64,000 nucleotides of DNA from contig PBAL01000008.1 in assembly GCA_002715965.1 (NCBI GenBank), positions 70,762 to 134,761 on the forward strand, read 5' to 3'. A program made the translations under genes and the position numbers. Of this stretch, positions 60,336 to 64,000 are shown one piece after another. The DNA comes from Verrucomicrobiales bacterium. GTDB lineage: Bacteria > Verrucomicrobiota > Verrucomicrobiia > Limisphaerales > JAYPXF01. How positions within the stretch are numbered: the first letter of the stretch is position 1; each line of letters starts with the position of its first letter. The notes under the pieces were generated by a model. The model was given only the letters and a program-made list of their open reading frames with translations. It searched no databases and had not been told where the DNA came from.

Positions 60336-61760
60336 ATGAACAACTCGCGTCGACAATTCCTGAAGCAAGCCTCGTGTGGGATCGGGTACACCGCATTGGC
60401 CGCAGCGCTGCAGCGCGAGACATTTGCAGCCAAGAATCCCTTGGCGCCACAACGCGGCCATCATCCGGCCAAGGCCAAGCGTGTCATTTTCATGTTCATG
60501 CAGGGTGGTCCGTCGCAGATGGAATCCTTCGACTACAAACCCCGGCTCAATGCGGACCACGGCAAGCCTTCACCCTTCCAACGCGAATTGAAGATCGAGC
60601 AACCCGGCGTTGCCATGATGCGCCTCTTCGGATCCGGTTGGGAGTTCGCGCAGCATGGCCAATCCGGCGCCTGGGTGTCCGAGCTTTTTCCCCACCTGGC
60701 GAACTGCATGGATGACATTGCTGTTCTCAACGGCATGCATACGGATAATCTTGCGCACGCGCCGGCGAGTCTGCAGCTGCATACGGGTTACACAAACCTT
60801 GTCCAACCCTCCATGGGTGCCTGGGCTGTCTATGGTCTCGGGACGGAAAATCAGAACCTGCCCGGATACATCACCATCGATCATCCAACCAGTGGCGACG
60901 GCGGTAGCCCGCAGCATTACGGCAGCGCGTACCTTCCCGCGATCACCCAAGGCACGAACCTCGATCTTCCCGGTACCAAGGGCGCTGCCGCTTCACTGCG
61001 CAATCTGCAAGACCAATCCATCGACGCCAAAGCCCAGCGCGACCAGCTCGACTTTGTCCGCCGAATGAATCAGCGACATCTGCGGGCCTCGGAAAACGAC
61101 TCGCAGATGGAAGGCATGATCCAGTCTTTCGAACTCGCCTTCCGCATGCAGACCGAAGCACCGGATCTGTTCAGGTTCGACAATGAATCGGAAGCCACGA
61201 AGAAGCTCTATGGCATCGATGGCTCCGGCACGGACCATTTCGGCCGCCAATGCCTGCTGGCGCGGCGCTTCGCCGAAGCCGGCGTTCGTTTCATCGAGGT
61301 GACCTCCGGTGGCTGGGACCACCACGGCAGCATCCGATCAGCACTTCCGCGCAGCGCTGCTGGCGTCGATAAGGCCGTGGCAGGCCTCATAACTGATCTC
61401 AAAGCCCGCGGCCTCTTCGATGAAACCCTCATTGTCTGGACTGGTGAATTCGGCCGTACTCCTTACGAACAAGACCTTCAAAACGGCAAAGGAAACCTCA
61501 ATACCTATGGCCGTGGTCACAACCCTTTCGGCTTCACAACCCTGATGGCCGGCGGGGGAATCAAGGGTGGAGTCGTTCACGGCCAAACCGACGAGTATGG
61601 TTATCGCGCGGTCAAAGACAAAGTCCACCTCCACGATCTCCACGCCACAATTCTTCATCAGCTCGGCATCAATCACGAGAATTTGACCTACCGTCACGCG
61701 GGAAGGGATTTCAGGCTCACGGATGTTTATGGCGAAGTGGTTAAGGGCGTGTTGGCATGA
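60336..61760 (+). CDS. DUF1501 family exported protein (third pair)
   Basis: 474 residues with a Tat signal (SRRQFLKQASCGIGYTALAA). DUF1501 marks: MFMQGGPSQMESFDYKP, RFIEVTSGGWDHHGSIRSA, IVWTGEFGRTPYEQ and GRGHNPFGFTTLMAGGGIK, and the tail VHLHDLHATILHQLGINHEN. The GRGHN replaces the more common GRDHH, a small change at a conserved position. Co-transcribed with the cytochrome-DUF1553 gene. Reaction unknown. Confidence 0.93.
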   Translation: MNNSRRQFLKQASCGIGYTALAAALQRETFAAKNPLAPQRGHHPAKAKRVIFMFMQGGPSQMESFDYKPRLNADHGKPSPFQRELKIEQPGVAMMRLFGSGWEFAQHGQSGAWVSELFPHLANCMDDIAVLNGMHTDNLAHAPASLQLHTGYTNLVQPSMGAWAVYGLGTENQNLPGYITIDHPTSGDGGSPQHYGSAYLPAITQGTNLDLPGTKGAAASLRNLQDQSIDAKAQRDQLDFVRRMNQRHLRASENDSQMEGMIQSFELAFRMQTEAPDLFRFDNESEATKKLYGIDGSGTDHFGRQCLLARRFAEAGVRFIEVTSGGWDHHGSIRSALPRSAAGVDKAVAGLITDLKARGLFDETLIVWTGEFGRTPYEQDLQNGKGNLNTYGRGHNPFGFTTLMAGGGIKGGVVHGQTDEYGYRAVKDKVHLHDLHATILHQLGINHENLTYRHAGRDFRLTDVYGEVVKGVLA

Positions 61761-61788
61761 GACTGTGAACGCTTAACGGTAACGGAGA

Positions 61789-62310
61789 GTGTCCAATTCC
61801 GCGATCATTCGCAAAGCCACACTGGAGCATGCCTCGTGTCTCTTGGAGATCTATCGACCGTATATTGAGCATACAGCCGTTTCGTTCGAATTGACCGTTC
61901 CAACCGTCGAGGAGTTCGCTCAACGGATTGCGGTTGCACTGGAAACCAAGGATTGGCTCGTTGCTGAGATTTGCGGGGAAGCGGTTGGTTTTGCTTACGG
62001 TGCGGCTCATCGGACAAGGGCGGCTTATCGTCACTCGGTGGAGACATCCGTATATGTCCGTCAGGATGTTCACCGTAGAGGCGTGGCGCGCACCCTTTAC
62101 ACGCAACTGCTGGAGAATCTCAGCTCGCTCGGCTTCGCCAATGCCTACGCGGGGATCGCGCTTCCCAATGACGCCAGCAAGGGCTTTCATCTGGGCATGG
62201 GATTTCAGTCCATCGGCGTCTTTCCACGGGTAGGGCGCAAATTCGGGCGCTGGCACGATGTGGAATGGCTCCACAAGCAACTGCGGGTTGACGTATCGGA
62301 CGAATGCTGA
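61789..62310 (+). CDS. GNAT acetyltransferase (phosphinothricin/methionine-sulfone acetyltransferase type)
   Basis: 173 residues from a GTG at 61789. It resembles the Pat/Bar/MnaT group of GNAT N-acetyltransferases: AIIRKATLEHASCLLEIYRP, IEHTAVSFELTVPTVEEFAQ, EAVGFAYGAAHRTRAAYRHS, the acetyl-CoA loop VHRRGVARTLYTQLL (the usual QxxGxG/A) and FHLGMGFQSIGVFPRVGRKF. Members acetylate the amino group of amino-acid analogues such as phosphinothricin or methionine sulfone. The ribosome-binding-like GGAGA lies directly against the GTG, too close, so the exact start is uncertain. Confidence 0.88.
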   Translation: MSNSAIIRKATLEHASCLLEIYRPYIEHTAVSFELTVPTVEEFAQRIAVALETKDWLVAEICGEAVGFAYGAAHRTRAAYRHSVETSVYVRQDVHRRGVARTLYTQLLENLSSLGFANAYAGIALPNDASKGFHLGMGFQSIGVFPRVGRKFGRWHDVEWLHKQLRVDVSDEC

Positions 62311-62385
62311 CTGGGTGGCGGCTCGAGTGGTGATGAATGGCGTGTCAGACTTGCGGGTTGTGCTGTTCTCGGGTTTGATCGCAGA

Positions 62386-62946
62386 ATGAAGCACTCACTG
62401 GTGTCATTCACCCGATTCGCACTCGTCACTGCAGTCGTTTTGTTGGGGAACTCTGCTCGGGCGGAGGACAAGGAGAAGTCAAAGCCGGTTGAGTTGGAAC
62501 TGATCAAGGCATCAATTGGCGTATGGGATGCAGCATGCGAGGTGTGGCCGCAGGGCCGGGACAAGGAGTCGGTCAAGCTCAAGGGCGTGGAAACGAATCG
62601 TGCTTATGGTGAATACTGGCTGGCGTCCGATTTCGAATCCGAATTTATGGGCCAGGTGTCAAAGGTGCATTCAATTGTTGGCTACGATTTGAACCAGGGC
62701 AAGTTGGTGGGCAAGATCATCGACCATGGTCCTTACATGGCGACCATGACGGGGGATTACGATCAGAAAGCCAAGACGATCACGTGGACGACAAAGGTCA
62801 AGACGTCCTCGGGAAAGCCCATGGAACAGAAAACGACTGTCACGCTGAAGAGTGCGGATAAGCGACTGCTTGTATTATCGATGCTCAATCAGAACACGAA
62901 GAAATTTTCTGAGTTTATGCGGATCACCTACACACGGAGGAAGTAG
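62386..62946 (+). CDS. Exported DUF1579-like protein
   Basis: 186 residues with a signal peptide (FALVTAVVLLGNSARA). It looks like the DUF1579 family of small exported beta-sheet proteins: LIKASIGVWDAACEVWP, RAYGEYWLASDFESEFMG and GKLVGKIIDHGPYMATMTGD. Such proteins are lipocalin-like in predicted fold and have no known reaction. The N-terminus after the signal is Lys/Glu-rich. Transcribed alone or with the GNAT gene 75 bases upstream. Confidence 0.65.
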   Translation: MKHSLVSFTRFALVTAVVLLGNSARAEDKEKSKPVELELIKASIGVWDAACEVWPQGRDKESVKLKGVETNRAYGEYWLASDFESEFMGQVSKVHSIVGYDLNQGKLVGKIIDHGPYMATMTGDYDQKAKTITWTTKVKTSSGKPMEQKTTVTLKSADKRLLVLSMLNQNTKKFSEFMRITYTRRK

Positions 62947-62993
62947 CCGCCCGTTTGTGTTTTTCCGTGGGCTGAATCAAGCGATCATGGACA

Positions 62994-63027
62994 AGAGATA
63001 TGTCCGAAAGTTGTGGACGAGCGGCTG
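62994..63027. repeat. 34-bp dispersed repeat, copy B
   Basis: Matches 959-992 at 32 of 34 positions in the same orientation. It lies 47 bases after the DUF1579 gene and overlaps by 3 bases a 15-base palindrome (63025-63039). No transposase gene lies beside it. Confidence 0.7.
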
Positions 63028-63338
63028 AAATTATTTCAGTCAGATATTCACAGTCATGCCGATGTCGTCCTGCAGAACCGCAAGTTCGCCGTAGCCATTG
63101 TTTATCTCGGAGAGGGCAAGAGACGGCTGCGAAACAACGGTCGATCTTCGATCGTGGAGAATCGACCTGAGGTTACTCGTGCATTGGAACGGCGATTGAA
63201 TCATTCCGTCTGCAACCTCCGCCAGGAGCGCCGAGCATTGCTCGGCATAGGTTGGCATTGCCGATGGTGCCCGCTCAGGCTTTTCAGGGTTTTTTGGTGG
63301 CTCTGAAATAGCTCCCAACGACAAACCCTTTGAAAATG

Positions 63339-63398
63339 CCGGAGCGAGCACCATTGGATTGTGGGGGCGTGCCGGCCAGTGCCCGGCGCTCCGGTTTT
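63339..63398 (+). other. Large imperfect hairpin with T-tract
   Basis: CCGGAGCG at 63339-63346 pairs with CGCTCCGG at 63387-63394, enclosing a smaller GCCGG/CCGGC stem, and TTTT follows. It may be a terminator or a REP-like element, but the 40-base loop is long for a terminator. It lies about 80 bases before the alpha/beta hydrolase gene. Confidence 0.35.
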
Positions 63399-63476
63399 CG
63401 AATAGACTTCGGTGAGAGTGGCTTGATCTGGAATTACCTTTTTCTATTGGTTCACTTCGCGGCAATAATCGCGGTC

Positions 63477-64000
63477 ATGAAACGATTCATTCTCTGTGCG
63501 TTCGTTGTGGCGTTGCTTTGGCCGATTAAGATTCCCGGTCAGTCGAAGAAAGCCAAGAAGGCCCGCAAACCGCGCGTTGAGAAATACGACGCTGCCGTCC
63601 CCAAGCCTACCTTGTCCGGCGTTTGCTATGGGAAACACGAGCGACACATTCTGGATTTCTGGAAAGCTGATTCAGACAAGCCGACGCCGGTGGCGTTCGT
63701 GATTCACGGAGGCGGTTGGCAGGGAGGATCGAAGGAGCGATTGCAGCGCTTTGCTGACGCGCCGAAGTTGTTAAAGGCCGGTATCTCGGTGGTGGCAATT
63801 AATTACCGCTATGTAAAACAGGCGGTGGAGCAGGGGATCAAGCCACCCGTGAAGGCACCATTGCATGACGCGGCTCGGGCCTTGCAGTTCGTCCGCAGCA
63901 AGGCGAAGGAATGGAATATTGATAAGAGACGGATTGGCGCGGCCGGTGGATCTGCAGGAGCGTGTTCGAGTCTCTGGTTGGCGTTTCACGATGATCTGGC
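63477..64000 (+). CDS. Exported alpha/beta hydrolase (esterase-like), truncated by window end
   Basis: The ATG at 63477 starts a signal peptide (FILCAFVVALLWPIKIPG), followed by a Lys-rich stretch and an alpha/beta-hydrolase domain: the oxyanion HGGGW (VAFVIHGGGWQGGSKERL), INYRYV and the nucleophile elbow GGSAGA with Ser at about residue 162. The remainder, with the catalytic Asp and His, lies outside the window. HGGGW is typical of carboxylesterases and feruloyl/BD-FAE-like enzymes, so an ester in plant or algal polysaccharide is a possible substrate. Confidence 0.85.
   Translation, partial: MKRFILCAFVVALLWPIKIPGQSKKAKKARKPRVEKYDAAVPKPTLSGVCYGKHERHILDFWKADSDKPTPVAFVIHGGGWQGGSKERLQRFADAPKLLKAGISVVAINYRYVKQAVEQGIKPPVKAPLHDAARALQFVRSKAKEWNIDKRRIGAAGGSAGACSSLWLAFHDDL

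Larger units (their letters stand above)
62947..63476. other. Intergenic region with a repeat, a palindrome, a large hairpin and a possible gene tail
   Basis: Besides the repeat at 62994-63027 and the hairpin at 63339-63398, it holds a 15-base palindrome (CTGAAATTATTTCAG, 63025-63039). A minus-strand frame ending at 63040 (RRSTVVSQPSLALSEINNGY) looks protein-like but has no start or recognised family; it may be the tail of a lost gene. No other gene is visible. Confidence 0.3.

Overview
The window looks like a stretch of a free-living, probably marine, heterotrophic member of the Verrucomicrobiota (my guess is the Limisphaerales/Pedosphaera side). The reasons are the gene families. There are three DUF1549/DUF1553 plus DUF1501 gene pairs, the 'planctomycete cytochrome' type typical of the PVC superphylum. 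There are also a formylglycine sulfatase, PQQ-propeller proteins, a ThuA/PVC-propeller giant protein, a Tat-exported Gfo/Idh/MocA oxidoreductase and a UVR-motif protein of the verrucomicrobial kind. The taxonomic call is inference; no rRNA is present.

Layout. 1-1.3 kb: the start of an ABC transporter ATPase and a broken membrane partner. 1.3-5.1 kb: DUF1549/DUF1553 gene interrupted by a TAG, followed by DUF1501 and a terminator. 5.2-10.4 kb: a HAMP-domain remnant, an MDR dehydrogenase, a BamE-like lipoprotein, an AzgA-type purine permease and a Gfo/Idh/MocA oxidoreductase. 10.4-16.1 kb: sulfatase and PQQ propeller on the minus strand, then a helical exported protein. 16.1-21.3 kb: a PAS-kinase remnant, aldose 1-epimerase, a minus-strand UVR-YqeY-M48 operon, an aberrant dihydropteroate synthase and tRNA-Arg(UCU). 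21.4-25.1 kb: M20 peptidase, class V aminotransferase and a seven-haem membrane cytochrome. 25.1-33.2 kb: a PA14 remnant, a 1519-residue five-module exported protein and a PhoD-like phosphatase. 33.3-35.6 kb: RlmN and a thioredoxin-fold protein without its cysteines. 35.6-36.6 kb: a graveyard of a haloacid dehalogenase and chemosensory genes. 36.7-39 kb: GT4 and GT87-like glycosyltransferases. 39-42 kb: an IS256 scrap, a sialidase-like protein, a broken small secreted protein and a PLD-like protein. 42-45.6 kb: divergent D- and L-lactate dehydrogenases and a candidate toxin-antitoxin pair. 45.6-49.9 kb: a minus-strand DUF1501 / cytochrome-DUF1549 pair. 50-55.9 kb: DnaK paralogue, infC with a TTG start, MscS channel and AI-2E family transporter. 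55.9-61.8 kb: ceramidase-like enzyme, PQQ-like protein and the third cytochrome/DUF1501 pair. 61.8-64 kb: GNAT acetyltransferase, DUF1579 protein and an alpha/beta hydrolase running off the edge.

How the genes fit together: most of the window is exported machinery for breaking down complex organic matter (sulfated glycans, sialic-acid-like sugars, lipids, phosphoesters), with sugar and lactate oxidation and periplasmic redox proteins behind it. Interspersed are housekeeping genes (infC, rlmN, tRNA-Arg, yqeY, DHPS-like).

The most unusual property is gene decay. Four otherwise sensible reading frames each carry one in-frame stop that fits a TGG (Trp) to TAG/TGA change, and at least four signal-transduction genes survive only as pieces. 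A 34-base sequence occurs near both ends of the window. I found no CRISPR array, prophage or complete insertion sequence, and no convincing wholly new multi-gene system; the best novelty candidates are the five-module exported protein, the PLD protein with a winged-helix-like tail, and the aberrant dihydropteroate synthase.
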